From Winogradskyella sp046545555 (GTDB taxonomy: Bacteria; Bacteroidota; Bacteroidia; Flavobacteriales; Flavobacteriaceae): 64,000 nucleotides of DNA. A program made the position numbers and the translations under genes. Positions 38,232 through 46,977 of the stretch are shown here, one piece after another (the stretch's first letter is position 1; every line of letters begins with the position of its first letter). The DNA lies in the NCBI RefSeq assembly GCF_046545555.1, contig NZ_JBHZTH010000001.1, forward strand, positions 1,488,001-1,552,000, written 5' to 3'. The notes under the pieces were generated by a model. The model worked only from the letters and a program-made list of their open reading frames with translations. It ran no database searches and was not told where the DNA came from.

Positions 38232-39036
38232 TCTTAAAATACGCTTTGATTTTTTGAGTGAGTTCAGTTTTGTTCTGTATTATATTCTGATTAACATATT
38301 TGCTAGTAAATGCTAATAATCGATCTTCTAATTTATCTTTATAAATAATATTATACGCTCCAGATATAACTGCAGCTATATAGTAGGAAGAGAAATTTTG
38401 TAAATGTATGTGGTAGTGGTCATACTCAATATAGTTTAAATTTTGATTTTCTTTTTTAAACGCATCTTCCGTAAAACTTTTAATTGCTGTAAGCATGCCT
38501 CCAACCATATCTTCATCCATGGTTATCTCCTTTGAGAATTCAGCCAGTACAATTCCTGATCCTTTTTCAATAAAAATAATCTGCTCAATTTTTGGATTAG
38601 ATTGTTGTTGTAAGATATAATCTGAATTTTTAACTCCTTTAAAATTAGATTTTTTACGTTTAAAATAACGTCTAAATGAAAAGGCTTTATTCAGCTGATT
38701 GTTTATACTTTCGGAAAGCATTTTCATCTCATGCTGAATATATTTTTTAATCATTTTACCAAGAATCGGGTAGAGTGCTTCTACCACTGCATCTTGCGAA
38801 TTTCTAATCTCTTCTTTTAAAGTTTTAGTAATGGTTGGACCTAAAGTATCTGGAATATTTTTTGTAAAGATTTTTAACTTTTCATCAATGATTGGGTCAA
38901 CTTTATTAGAAAGTAATTCCTTTTTATTAACGGTGTTTTCAAGAGTCGTAATTTTATTCTGAATGTTAGATAGAAACTCTCTCTCATCAGTAAGCAGAAT
39001 ATCTTTGATTATACTTAATTTTTCCTCTTGATTCAT
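38218..39036 (-). CDS. Coiled-coil protein with longin/roadblock-like domain
   Basis: A 272-residue soluble protein. Residues 1-120 are helical with a DPIIDEKLK...ALYPILGKMIKKYI arrangement. Residues 148-250 form an alpha/beta domain with IEQIIFIEKGSGIVLAEF, then DEDMVGGMLTAIKSFTEDAF. The same pattern (strand, GxxLAxF, DxDMVxGMLTAIxxF) is found in the cytosolic part of some bacterial OmpA-family proteins, and looks like a longin/roadblock fold. Such domains regulate small GTPases. Here the OmpA part is absent. The gene overlaps the GTPase gene by 14 bases. Identification is from motif memory, without a profile search. Confidence 0.65.
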   Translation of the reverse strand: MNQEEKLSIIKDILLTDEREFLSNIQNKITTLENTVNKKELLSNKVDPIIDEKLKIFTKNIPDTLGPTITKTLKEEIRNSQDAVVEALYPILGKMIKKYIQHEMKMLSESINNQLNKAFSFRRYFKRKKSNFKGVKNSDYILQQQSNPKIEQIIFIEKGSGIVLAEFSKEITMDEDMVGGMLTAIKSFTEDAFKKENQNLNYIEYDHYHIHLQNFSSYYIAAVISGAYNIIYKDKLEDRLLAFTSKYVNQNIIQNKTELTQKIKAYFKNDSL

Positions 39037-39049
39037 TAATTAGGTTTAA

Positions 39050-39412
39050 TTAATCACTAATCTTTTCTCCTAATTTAATAAAGAGATCTCCTAATAGTTT
39101 TCTATTTACTTTTGTCTCTTCTAAGTTCTCAACCTTTTCATTGAGACTATCTTCCACTTCGGTGATTCTAATATTTAAATCGGTACCTAATGAATCAATT
39201 TTTTGTAAAAGTTCTGATTTTACATCATCAATTAGATGCTCTAATTCTTTTTTCTTTGCGTTAATATCAGCTTTTAAAGTTTCAAATTCTGAATCGTAAG
39301 CTTGAATATTTTCCCCAAAAATGAGTTCTTTTATAGCGTCAATTTTTGAGTTTTGATCCTTAACACTACCATTAATTTTTTTAGCGGTCAGTTGTTTTTC
39401 TTCTTTTGCCAT
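39050..39412 (-). CDS. Small coiled-coil protein, first gene of the GTPase module
   Basis: A 120-residue highly charged protein. Residues 40-105 form a long amphipathic helix (LKADINAKKKELEHLIDDV onward), followed by NRKLLGDLFIKLGEKISD. There is no signal peptide or membrane helix. The last segment, LLGDLFIKLGEKI, occurs in other bacterial coiled-coil proteins but names no function. It lies 13 bases before the longin-like gene, so it is most likely a scaffold or adaptor of the same system. Confidence 0.7.
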   Translation of the reverse strand: MAKEEKQLTAKKINGSVKDQNSKIDAIKELIFGENIQAYDSEFETLKADINAKKKELEHLIDDVKSELLQKIDSLGTDLNIRITEVEDSLNEKVENLEETKVNRKLLGDLFIKLGEKISD

Positions 39413-39440
39413 CTTAGAGAAAGTTTAGCTTGGTTTAATT

Positions 39441-39448
39441 CAAAAATA
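39441..39448 (-). promoter_or_regulatory. Probable -7 promoter element of the GTPase module
   Basis: On the - strand the sequence reads TATTTTTG, a full match to the Bacteroidota -7 element TAnnTTTG, 29 bases before the start codon at 39412. No good TTTG is seen at the -33 position, so the call rests on one element. Confidence 0.4.
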
Positions 39449-39631
39449 GGAAAAGTTTCAATTAAAATAGATGAACTGCAATTAAATGTGTTAACATTTT
39501 TTTATGAAATAAAGCGCTTCAGATAAATTTGTCACCAATAAGAGTAATCTTACAAGTTTAAAAAGTTCATAAGTAAAATAGCAAATTGGTTTTAATTCGA
39601 TTTTAAAAAAATGGGCTTTAATTCTAAAAAA

Positions 39632-39663
39632 AAAAGCCTTATATATCGCGATACAAGGCTTTT
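39632..39663 (-). terminator. Intrinsic terminator of the tmRNA gene
   Basis: Arms AAAAGCCTT (39632-39640) and AAGGCTTTT (39655-39663), with extra pairing inside, followed on the - strand by a run of about ten T. It starts five bases after the mature tmRNA 3' end. Confidence 0.9.
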
Positions 39664-39667
39664 GAAG

Positions 39668-40059
39668 TGGAGTCGGAGAGAATCGAACTCTCGTCCAAAC
39701 AAGTAACAAAATAACTTTCTACACGTTTATTCTTTTCTTAGATTTTCGACGTAAAGCTGGTTAAAGACAACCTACTTTTGGCTTAGCTTCTTAATCTCGA
39801 AAAGGCATCAAAGCACTACCTAATCTAAGTTAATATTTACGATGCCTCTAGTAAGAACGCCATTAACCAAGGCTTTCTGGAGACATTTAGCTCTCCTACC
39901 TAGTAGGACGAGGCTTAATCTTACTATAATTCAGATTATGCAGCTAAAGCGTAGTTATTCTCGCCGTTTAAAATTTGGTCTAGCCTTTTACGTGTTTCAA
40001 TGCCATTACACGACGTGCTTACTATCTAATTAATCTCGCTGTCAAAACCAGTCGACCCC
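39668..40059 (-). ncRNA. ssrA: tmRNA (transfer-messenger RNA)
   Basis: A one-piece tmRNA that rescues stalled ribosomes and tags their products for proteolysis. The 5' end GGGGTCGACTGGTTTTGACAG pairs its first seven bases with CGACTCC near the 3' end; the T-arm reads GAGAGTTCGATTCTCTC. The tag frame (39936-39965) encodes GENNYALAA and ends TAA, typical of Bacteroidota. CCA is not encoded after the discriminator A, so it must be added. Length is 392 bases. The partner protein SmpB is not in the window. Confidence 0.95.
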
Positions 40060-40069
40060 TTAATGAAAC

Positions 40070-40117
40070 AGTAAATTTTAATTTACTTGATTGAATTAAT
40101 CCTGAAATGATTTCAGG
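40070..40117 (-). other. Two palindromes just upstream of tmRNA
   Basis: AGTAAATTTTAATTTACT (40070-40087) and CCTGAAATGATTTCAGG (40101-40117) are both near-perfect palindromes 11 to 58 bases before the tmRNA 5' end. They could be hairpins of a 5' leader removed by RNase P, or operator sites between the divergent tmRNA and oxidoreductase genes. No function is established. Confidence 0.35.
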
Positions 40118-40267
40118 AACTCATCAACCAATTATATTCCTTTTCTAATAAAAAGGATGGCGAAGTTACGAAAAAAGTTGTGCAACCTCTTAAATCCAAT
40201 TATTTTCGTGCAAAAATTATTCCATAGTGCAGATTGACAGTTTTGTCAGTTTTTAAAATCTATTCGT

Positions 40268-41473
40268 ATGAAATTTGCCATCATAAAAGAACGTAAGAGT
40301 CCACCAGATAGACGTGTTGTCTTTTCACCAGCAACTTTGGCTGAGGCTAGAGATAAATTTCCGAAGGCTGAGTTTGTTGTAGAGTCTTCTGATATTAGAG
40401 TCTTTTCTGATGAAGAATACGCTAAATTGGGATTTGAAGTTACAGATGATATTTCTGATGCTGATGTTATGATTGGTGTTAAAGAAGTGCCGCTAGAGTA
40501 TCTTATACCCAATAAAAAGTATTTCTATTTTTCTCATACCATAAAAAAGCAACCATACAATAGAAAACTTTTAGTTACAATGCTAGAAAGGAATATCGAA
40601 ATGTATGATCATGAGACCATTGTAAGAGAGAACGGTATGCGACTAATTGGATTTGGCCGTTATGCAGGTTTAGTTGGTGCTTACAATGGGTTTAGAGCAT
40701 TAGGTATAAGAGATAAATTATTCAATCTACCAAAAGTTGAGACGCTTGCGGATTTAGATGAAGTAAAATCTGAACTCGATAAAATCACTATTCCTAATAT
40801 AAAAATTCTATTAACAGGAACAGGCAAAGTAGCCTATGGTGCAAAAGAAATATTAGACCATCTGGGAATAAAAGAAATTAGTGATGCTTTATATTTAACT
40901 TCAGAATTCACCGAGCCTGTTTATGTAATGGCAGATGTTATGGAATATGCTAAACGAAAAGATGGCACTGTCGGAGATAAGTGGGAATTTTATAAGGATC
41001 CTTCTGACTACGAAAGCAATTTTATGCCTTATGCTAAAGAGACGGACTATTTTATTGCTGGCCATTTCTACGGCAATAATGCCCCTTATTTATTTACAAG
41101 GAAAGATGCAAAAACTGCTGATTTTAAAATTAATTTAGTGGCCGATATTTCTTGTGATATAGATGGACCTGTTGCTAGTACCATAAGACCATCAACAATC
41201 GCTGAACCTTTTTATGGTTATGATGTACAAACAGAAAAAGAAGTTGAGTTTAAAGCTAATAATGCCATAACAGTTATGGCTGTAGATAACTTGCCATGTG
41301 AATTGCCTAAAGACGCTAGTGAAGGTTTTGGTGAAACTTTTGTTGAGCATGTTATACCAGCATTTTTTAATGGGGACAAAAATGGAACGCTTAAACGTGC
41401 AAAGATTACTGAAAATGGAAAATTGACCGAACGTTTTCTTTATCTTCAGGATTATGTTGATAACAAAAAATAA
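40268..41473 (+). CDS. NAD(P)-dependent oxidoreductase of the alanine/lysine dehydrogenase (AlaDH/PNT) family
   Basis: A 401-residue enzyme with an AlaDH/PNT-type N-terminal domain (FAIIKERKSPPDRRVVFSP, residues 3-21, containing the usual ExK..DRRV substrate site) and a Rossmann domain with GTGKVAYGAKEIL (about residues 179-191). HTIKKQPYNRKLL and GVKEVP are found in lysine-forming saccharopine dehydrogenases. The family oxidises or reduces amino or imino acids with NAD(P). Saccharopine dehydrogenase-like is the best guess, but flavobacteria make lysine by the diaminopimelate route, so degradation or another substrate is possible. It is a single gene facing away from tmRNA. Confidence 0.8.
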   Translation: MKFAIIKERKSPPDRRVVFSPATLAEARDKFPKAEFVVESSDIRVFSDEEYAKLGFEVTDDISDADVMIGVKEVPLEYLIPNKKYFYFSHTIKKQPYNRKLLVTMLERNIEMYDHETIVRENGMRLIGFGRYAGLVGAYNGFRALGIRDKLFNLPKVETLADLDEVKSELDKITIPNIKILLTGTGKVAYGAKEILDHLGIKEISDALYLTSEFTEPVYVMADVMEYAKRKDGTVGDKWEFYKDPSDYESNFMPYAKETDYFIAGHFYGNNAPYLFTRKDAKTADFKINLVADISCDIDGPVASTIRPSTIAEPFYGYDVQTEKEVEFKANNAITVMAVDNLPCELPKDASEGFGETFVEHVIPAFFNGDKNGTLKRAKITENGKLTERFLYLQDYVDNKK

Positions 41474-41494
41474 ATTGGTTAAAAGTTTATTTAA

Positions 41495-43834
41495 TTACCG
41501 CTTTAGTGTAAAGTGACCATAATGGACATCTCCATTATTTCGTACAGCTCTAAACCAATAATCATTAGATGGTAATTTTACACCTTTATAGGTGCCATCC
41601 CAACCTCTATCGTCATAATCTAGTTTCGCCATAATTCTACCATAACGATTTAGAATATAAACTTCGAGATCTTCCTCTTGCAATGAATTAATGATTTGCC
41701 AATAGTCATTTACTCCATCTTCATTTGGTGTAAAAAATCTATCATAATATAAAAGGAAAAGGGTATCGCTAACGAACTCTTGCAAACAGTTAGCTTCTCT
41801 TACGTAAACTTGATAGTCATCAATGGGCAAGTTGAGCAGTTGGGCTGAAGATTGGTAATTAACGCCATCTACAGAGAATTCGAAATCCCCTTGATTACTT
41901 AAAATTACTTCAATAGAATTATGGTTAAGACTCCAGTCTATTACCTTAATATCTTCTACTATTGGTGGTACACCTGTGCTAACAAATATAGTAGTTTGGG
42001 CTTCGCATGTAAAAGTTTCAAAATCCTTAATTACTTTTAATGTGTATTGACCATTATTATAGACTATAATCTCTTGAGTTGTTTCTCCTGTAGACCATTC
42101 GTAGCTAATAAAACCATCTGGCGCAGTAATTACAACTCCGGTATTATCACAAATATAGTAGTCGCTTGGCATGTCTATGGTTATATATTCTGGTGTTTCA
42201 ATATTAAACTGAGAAATGTCATAACAAGTAGGATTCAAGGCATTTTCAACTCGTGTCCAAACAGTTTTTGTTCCAATTTCTGGTATATATTCTTCTATAC
42301 TATTCTCTTTTAATAGGGCGTCTCTTTCAGAAAAGTAATAATAGACTCTGAAGACTGAAGGGTCTAATCCGCCCAAGACATCTTCATTTAAATTTGAGAA
42401 AAATATAGTAGTGTCCTCATTACAAAAATAAAGATCATTTAAACTAGGTATACTTGGACTAGGATATATTGTAATGTCTTTGGATTCGGTTTGCAGTAAT
42501 TGACCAGTAAATTCATCATACACATTTACCGTTACAGTATATGTTCCTGCTGATGCGTAAGTATGTTCTAACTCTTCACCAAAAGCAATTGTTCCATCGC
42601 CTAAATCCCATTCATATATAGCTCTACCTACTTCAACATTATAACTAAATTCTGTAGTCTCACGTTCGCATATATTTTTAAATGAAATGCCTTTTGGCTT
42701 TTTTGGTAATAAGAAGGTTGGCAAATCTAAAAGATGAGCGCCACTTAAAGTTAAAACATTGCTAGAGTAATTACACCCTTCTCCTATAATATTCGGGTTT
42801 TGAATTGCGCCTATGTAAGATCTACCTCTTTGACTACTAAATATTTTACCATCTGGACCACGTTTTAGATAAGGATATATAGCGCTAGGCAATGGTGTAA
42901 TATTAATACGTGGAGGTATGTTTTCTAAGTCCGAAATGTCATATTGCTGAATACCTTCTGTAATATAAGTTGTGTAGAGTACTTTACTATTTGCTGAAAA
43001 TTCTACTCCAGTAAATGGACCAGGTATTTCTTGGTCTTCCTCTTCTTCCTCATAAATTAAATCGACTTTACCTGTTAAGTTATTAAATTCTAATAAAAAA
43101 AGTTTTCTCAGAATAGGGAAACCAGCAGCTATTAATTTATTGTCTGGTGATATTTCCATAACCCCAAAATTTGCCGAATTTCCATCAAAAAAGCTAATGC
43201 CTTCTGTAGATGCAACAGGTGTTGTAGATATACCATTTTCTGTAATTAGGTAGGAATGATAGCGCCCTCTCCGCACACAAATGAGCCATAAATCTTTACC
43301 ATTGGCATGTTGTGCTGTTACCATAAGTTCTCCTGTAGCGTTAACTATTATTTCGTGATCGTAATTTGGGTCTAAACCACCTAAACCATTGTCTAACGTC
43401 ATGTCTACTACGTTATAAGTTAGTTTAGTTTTTAGCCCATCTTGCACAGTAACAAAAACATAATATCGATTTGCATTTCCTGGGTCGCGAGCAACAGCGG
43501 CTTGTGCATATCTCACGGAGTACTGATCGGTTGGTGAGTTAAGCATATTTTGATGTTCACGATTTTTAAATACGCGTCCATCAGAATAAAACATTAAATT
43601 ACCCAATTCATCGCTGGCGCAAATAATATTGTCAGGACCTTCTATTTCTCCAAAAACAATATTACGTACAATTGTGTTATTATCTAAACTCCCATAGTTG
43701 CCATTGCCATTGTACTTCATACCGGCCAGTATACCAAAGTACCAATGATTTCTTTCGTTTTGCGCACTTATGGATTGCAGTAACAAAAAAGTCATTAATA
43801 GAATAAAAACTCTATGTGTTGTTTTAGTGGTCAA
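41495..43834 (-). CDS. T9SS type B sorting-domain protein with PKD domain
   Basis: A 779-residue exported protein. A signal peptide ends near residue 24 (SISA). Residues 25-385 look like a beta-propeller (GEIEGPDNIICASDELGNL and MEISPDNKLIAAGFP blades). A PKD domain follows (about 395-455) with the core YEWDLGDGTIAFGEELEHTY and AGTYTVTVNVYDE. Another Ig-like stretch (about 560-620) precedes the C-terminal type B sorting domain (about 690-779), with FFTPNEDGVNDYWQI and ending GHFTLKR. It is therefore a T9SS substrate that is secreted or attached to the cell surface. The gene is alone and convergent with the oxidoreductase gene. Confidence 0.9.
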   Translation of the reverse strand: MTTKTTHRVFILLMTFLLLQSISAQNERNHWYFGILAGMKYNGNGNYGSLDNNTIVRNIVFGEIEGPDNIICASDELGNLMFYSDGRVFKNREHQNMLNSPTDQYSVRYAQAAVARDPGNANRYYVFVTVQDGLKTKLTYNVVDMTLDNGLGGLDPNYDHEIIVNATGELMVTAQHANGKDLWLICVRRGRYHSYLITENGISTTPVASTEGISFFDGNSANFGVMEISPDNKLIAAGFPILRKLFLLEFNNLTGKVDLIYEEEEEDQEIPGPFTGVEFSANSKVLYTTYITEGIQQYDISDLENIPPRINITPLPSAIYPYLKRGPDGKIFSSQRGRSYIGAIQNPNIIGEGCNYSSNVLTLSGAHLLDLPTFLLPKKPKGISFKNICERETTEFSYNVEVGRAIYEWDLGDGTIAFGEELEHTYASAGTYTVTVNVYDEFTGQLLQTESKDITIYPSPSIPSLNDLYFCNEDTTIFFSNLNEDVLGGLDPSVFRVYYYFSERDALLKENSIEEYIPEIGTKTVWTRVENALNPTCYDISQFNIETPEYITIDMPSDYYICDNTGVVITAPDGFISYEWSTGETTQEIIVYNNGQYTLKVIKDFETFTCEAQTTIFVSTGVPPIVEDIKVIDWSLNHNSIEVILSNQGDFEFSVDGVNYQSSAQLLNLPIDDYQVYVREANCLQEFVSDTLFLLYYDRFFTPNEDGVNDYWQIINSLQEEDLEVYILNRYGRIMAKLDYDDRGWDGTYKGVKLPSNDYWFRAVRNNGDVHYGHFTLKR

Positions 43835-44078
43835 TTTCTTTAATATTCATAGCCTTATCAAAGATAGAGTTAACTACTTCAACAGATATTAATAAATTAT
43901 TAAAATTAGCTGAATATCCAAATTAATAGGATGAAAATCAGTTTCTTTAGTTGATTTATAGCTGTGCCTATATGCATCAATAATTATGCCTAATAACAGA
44001 TTTAATAAGTGTAAAGTGGTAAGGCTAATATTAGTGTAATAAATTGACAATGAACTATTATAAATTTTGCAATGCTAA

Positions 44079-44786
44079 TTATTGTACTGGGTGGTATGAC
44101 TCGACTTTAAATTGTTGATTTTTTAAGTTAACGTATTGATAATTAATTTTATCTGTAGTATCAAATTCACCATTTTTATTGCTGTCCGTAATACTTCTAA
44201 AATATATGCGGTTTAGTGGTGAAACTAATTTCCAATCAATTAGTTGATCTAAGTTCTGAGTTAATTTTTTAAAATTGCTACCATCTATATTACTAATGTA
44301 TAGTGTTTTTATATCTTCATAATCTAGTTGCGAATCTTTATTCGTATCAGCGTCATAAATAGTGTAAATGAGAAGTTTATTTTCTTCGTCAGCTATTTTA
44401 TTTAAATATGTTACCGAAGTTATTTTTAGATTATCCTCAGTTAATGTTACTAACTCTTCAGAACCAAAATTTTGAAATTTAATATTTGTTAGCTCACCAG
44501 TTATAGTAAAGTTATTATTTCTAGAGATATTATAAGACGACATGTTTCTCATTTTATTAGATTCTGAATATAAGAATGAGCGACTATTGTATGTGTCAAT
44601 TTTTCCTATTGCATGAATGAGATATTCGGTACTATCTAGATGGATGGGTAAATCTGCACCTTCAATTTGACTAGTGTCTTCTTTGAATACCTTTATTTTT
44701 CCATCACTTGTGGCAAAAGTTTTATTGCTTTTATTGCAACTATTTAAAATTATAAGTGCTAATAATATTGTTGTTAAATGTTTCAT
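44079..44786 (-). CDS. Putative lipoprotein of unknown function
   Basis: A 235-residue protein. I place the start at the ATG at 44786, giving MKHLTTILLALIILNSCNKS, a lipoprotein signal with the lipobox Cys at residue 17. The frame continues upstream for 33 residues, but those overlap the DUF1361 gene. The mature part contains repeated DTNKDSQLDYEDIKTLYIS and SDSNKNGEFDTTD-like segments, which resemble calcium-binding or dockerin-like Asp-rich loops within a TolB-like beta-propeller. It is the last gene of the envelope cluster. No family is named with confidence. Confidence 0.75.
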   Translation of the reverse strand: MKHLTTILLALIILNSCNKSNKTFATSDGKIKVFKEDTSQIEGADLPIHLDSTEYLIHAIGKIDTYNSRSFLYSESNKMRNMSSYNISRNNNFTITGELTNIKFQNFGSEELVTLTEDNLKITSVTYLNKIADEENKLLIYTIYDADTNKDSQLDYEDIKTLYISNIDGSNFKKLTQNLDQLIDWKLVSPLNRIYFRSITDSNKNGEFDTTDKINYQYVNLKNQQFKVESYHPVQ

Positions 44787-44799
44787 TATTTTAATTGAT

Positions 44800-45456
44800 T
44801 TAGTGTTTGTGAAAGTTCTTAAATATTCCGTATCCAACGACCAGAAAACCACCAAAACCCAATGTGAATAACCAAGCATCTGCATTTTGAAGTGGTGAGA
44901 TAATTATGTTTAATATATCTGATATCAAAATTTTTGGGTTGCTAATAATTTCCCAAGAGTTATAGCGTAGAAATCTACCAAGATAAACTCCAAAACCGCA
45001 TAGCAATAGCAGGCAAATAGTAGATATTTCGGTAGGCAACTTCTTAAGTTTTTTACATATCAATTTTTGAAAATCTAAAATGGATAAGTAGAATAAAAGT
45101 AATCCACTTAGGGCAAAGGATAAGATAACCAAAACATCGAGCCATAATAATGCATCATTACCAATTCTAATATGTACTAGGTCAGTAACAATATAAGGTG
45201 CATTTGGTAAAAAAGCCAACCAAACTAAAAACCATAGACTTAGCTTTAAGTTGCTAATACTTTCTTTAGTGTTTAGATACATGGTTATAGCATAAGGAAT
45301 AATTGCTAAGAATACATTCCATAATAAAAATAGGTAGAAGAACGATTTGTTCAATTTTATTCGTACCAGGAGTACAACAATGCTAAATGATAGTGCTACA
45401 GTGATTAATGATAAGGTTTTATACTTTGATTGTATACGTGTTTTTAAGGTTTCCAT
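44800..45456 (-). CDS. DUF1361 membrane protein
   Basis: A 218-residue inner-membrane protein with about six helices. The DUF1361 hallmark LAFLPNAPYIVTDLVHIR is near residues 80-97, followed by FALSGLLLFYLSILDF and GVYLGRFLRYNSWEI. The function of the family is unknown. The start overlaps the end of the DUF2809 gene by 38 bases, so the two are coupled. Another ATG downstream would cut the first helix, so the long start is kept. Confidence 0.88.
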   Translation of the reverse strand: METLKTRIQSKYKTLSLITVALSFSIVVLLVRIKLNKSFFYLFLLWNVFLAIIPYAITMYLNTKESISNLKLSLWFLVWLAFLPNAPYIVTDLVHIRIGNDALLWLDVLVILSFALSGLLLFYLSILDFQKLICKKLKKLPTEISTICLLLLCGFGVYLGRFLRYNSWEIISNPKILISDILNIIISPLQNADAWLFTLGFGGFLVVGYGIFKNFHKH

Positions 45457-45817
45457 ATTGTTTTTCGATTATTAAAATGGTTATAATTCCGAGTGTATAA
45501 GCTATGAGATCACTTATATGAAAGGTGTTACCAAAAATGAGAGATGCAGTAAAACTATGCTGTAAATTAAAGTAGGCTAAGAAAGATGTGAGTTGAAGAA
45601 ACTCTATACCATAAGCAATAAAGAGGACGATAATAGCTGAGGCCCTCACACTCAAGCTAGAGCATCCTCTTATAATTGCGTATAGTAAAACGACACATAG
45701 ATAATCGCCAAGTGTATAGCGAATAAACCCTGTTTTTATAATAAAAGCAATTGCTAATTCTACTAGAAATAAAGAATGTGCAAGCACTAAATAGTTTTTA
45801 TGGAATTGTAATTTCAT
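45419..45817 (-). CDS. DUF2809 membrane protein
   Basis: A 132-residue protein with four predicted helices. The pattern GFIRYTLGDYLCVVLLYAII (residues 30-49), then AYGIEFLQLTSF (about 69-80) and FGNTFHISDLIAYTLGI (about 95-111) is typical of DUF2809, a family of small membrane proteins of unknown role with some likeness to VanZ. It overlaps the DUF1361 gene by 38 bases and follows the SanA-like gene after six bases. Confidence 0.85.
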   Translation of the reverse strand: MKLQFHKNYLVLAHSLFLVELAIAFIIKTGFIRYTLGDYLCVVLLYAIIRGCSSLSVRASAIIVLFIAYGIEFLQLTSFLAYFNLQHSFTASLIFGNTFHISDLIAYTLGIITILIIEKQYGNLKNTYTIKV

Positions 45818-45823
45818 ACGATT

Positions 45824-46438
45824 TTAAGGTATTAGAATTGGGTCACCTAGAAATTTGGGTTTTACATTAAAGGCCAAATCTAAACTTGCTTTTGAGCGTG
45901 CTAGATACTCCCTAAAATGGGAGTTGTATACGTCTTTGGCGTTAAAACCAATAGCTTTAATTTTGTAATGATTTGCTATATAAATAGCACGATGGTTATG
46001 AAATTTTTGTGAAATGAATGTCACTGATGTTTGCCCAAAAATTGCTTTAGCTCTTACAACAGAATCTAAAGTTCTAAAGCCAGCAAAATCTAATATTATT
46101 TTTTCTTTAGGAATTCCTTTAGCAATTAAATCGTTTTTAAAATCTGAGGGTTCGTCATAATCTTTTCTACTATTATCTCCGCTCACTAAAATGTATTCTA
46201 TTTTATTGGCTTCATAAAGTTTTACAGCGGCATCGATTCTATTTTTATAGAAGAGATTAATAGTACCGTTTGCTGTATATTTTCCTGTTCCCAATAATAC
46301 ACCTACTTTATTTTTTGGTATTGTAGTTACATCATTATATACGAGGTTACTTGTTCTAAAACTTATCCAGTGATAGGTTATTATAATACCAAAACCTATC
46401 AATACAGTTATTAGTAATATGATTTTGAGTGTTTTCAT
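45824..46438 (-). CDS. SanA/YdcF-like DUF218 protein
   Basis: A 204-residue protein with one N-terminal membrane helix (about residues 5-25) and a periplasmic DUF218 domain: VGVLLGTGKYTANGTIN (about 45-61), YILVSGDNSRKDYDEP and FRTLDSVVRAKAIFG, then ISQKFHNHRAIYIA. SanA in E. coli supports envelope barrier function (vancomycin exclusion at high temperature), while the wider family includes ElyC. It overlaps the Coq4-like gene by four bases (ATGA), a sign of translational coupling. A role in envelope integrity is likely but not shown. Confidence 0.85.
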   Translation of the reverse strand: MKTLKIILLITVLIGFGIIITYHWISFRTSNLVYNDVTTIPKNKVGVLLGTGKYTANGTINLFYKNRIDAAVKLYEANKIEYILVSGDNSRKDYDEPSDFKNDLIAKGIPKEKIILDFAGFRTLDSVVRAKAIFGQTSVTFISQKFHNHRAIYIANHYKIKAIGFNAKDVYNSHFREYLARSKASLDLAFNVKPKFLGDPILIP

Positions 46439-46956
46439 AATTCGTAGTTTAATTGAAGTTGTTTTAATTCTGACTTAGAAAAAATCATCGCTCTAAAATC
46501 TTTAATAGAAATATTTAAAATATTTTTATAATTAAAATGATGAAAAGGGTTTGCTAGTTTTCCAATTGTATAAGATTTATAATAATACTGGTAATAATCT
46601 GGCAGGATAGCTACTCCTAAAATAATAGCGCCATATAAATAAGGACTTCGCTTACCGTTGCCATAACATAGACATTGCAGAGCGATTTCATCTTCAACTT
46701 CTGTACTATAGCCACAAAGGACATGGTAACAATCATGGCGTTCTACTTTTGGGATAAGTTCAAAATCATTTTTGTGCAAGAATTCTCCCAAATGTCTGCC
46801 AAAAGAGGGTTGAGGTAGCTTCAATAAATCAGCCTTTGTTACGTTCCAAGATTCCTGACTTTTGAATAATGAAGTGTATATACGTTGCGAATGCTCAAAA
46901 AGGAAAATGATAAGTCGTTTTCTCAGAGATTTTATGATTTTAAATAGGTTGTTCAT
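46435..46956 (-). CDS. Coq4-like protein
   Basis: A 173-residue protein with the Coq4 signature HDxxHx11E fully conserved: His74, Asp75, His78 and Glu90 (RHDCYHVLCGY). The segment SFGRHLGEFLHKNDF before it is also typical. Coq4 takes part in ubiquinone synthesis in mitochondria and some bacteria, but Bacteroidota use menaquinone, so this copy probably has another substrate, for example a lipid or polyprenyl head group. It sits in a cluster of envelope membrane proteins and overlaps the SanA-like gene by four bases. Confidence 0.78.
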   Translation of the reverse strand: MNNLFKIIKSLRKRLIIFLFEHSQRIYTSLFKSQESWNVTKADLLKLPQPSFGRHLGEFLHKNDFELIPKVERHDCYHVLCGYSTEVEDEIALQCLCYGNGKRSPYLYGAIILGVAILPDYYQYYYKSYTIGKLANPFHHFNYKNILNISIKDFRAMIFSKSELKQLQLNYEL

Positions 46957-46977
46957 GGCAGATGAGATTGATTTGGT

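Noticed and set aside
39491..40033. Reading frames over the tmRNA region on both strands
   Set aside because: They overlap the structured tmRNA gene and its terminator and show no protein features.
42047..42313. + strand frame of 88 codons inside the second T9SS protein gene
   Set aside because: Shadow of the - strand gene, without any domain.
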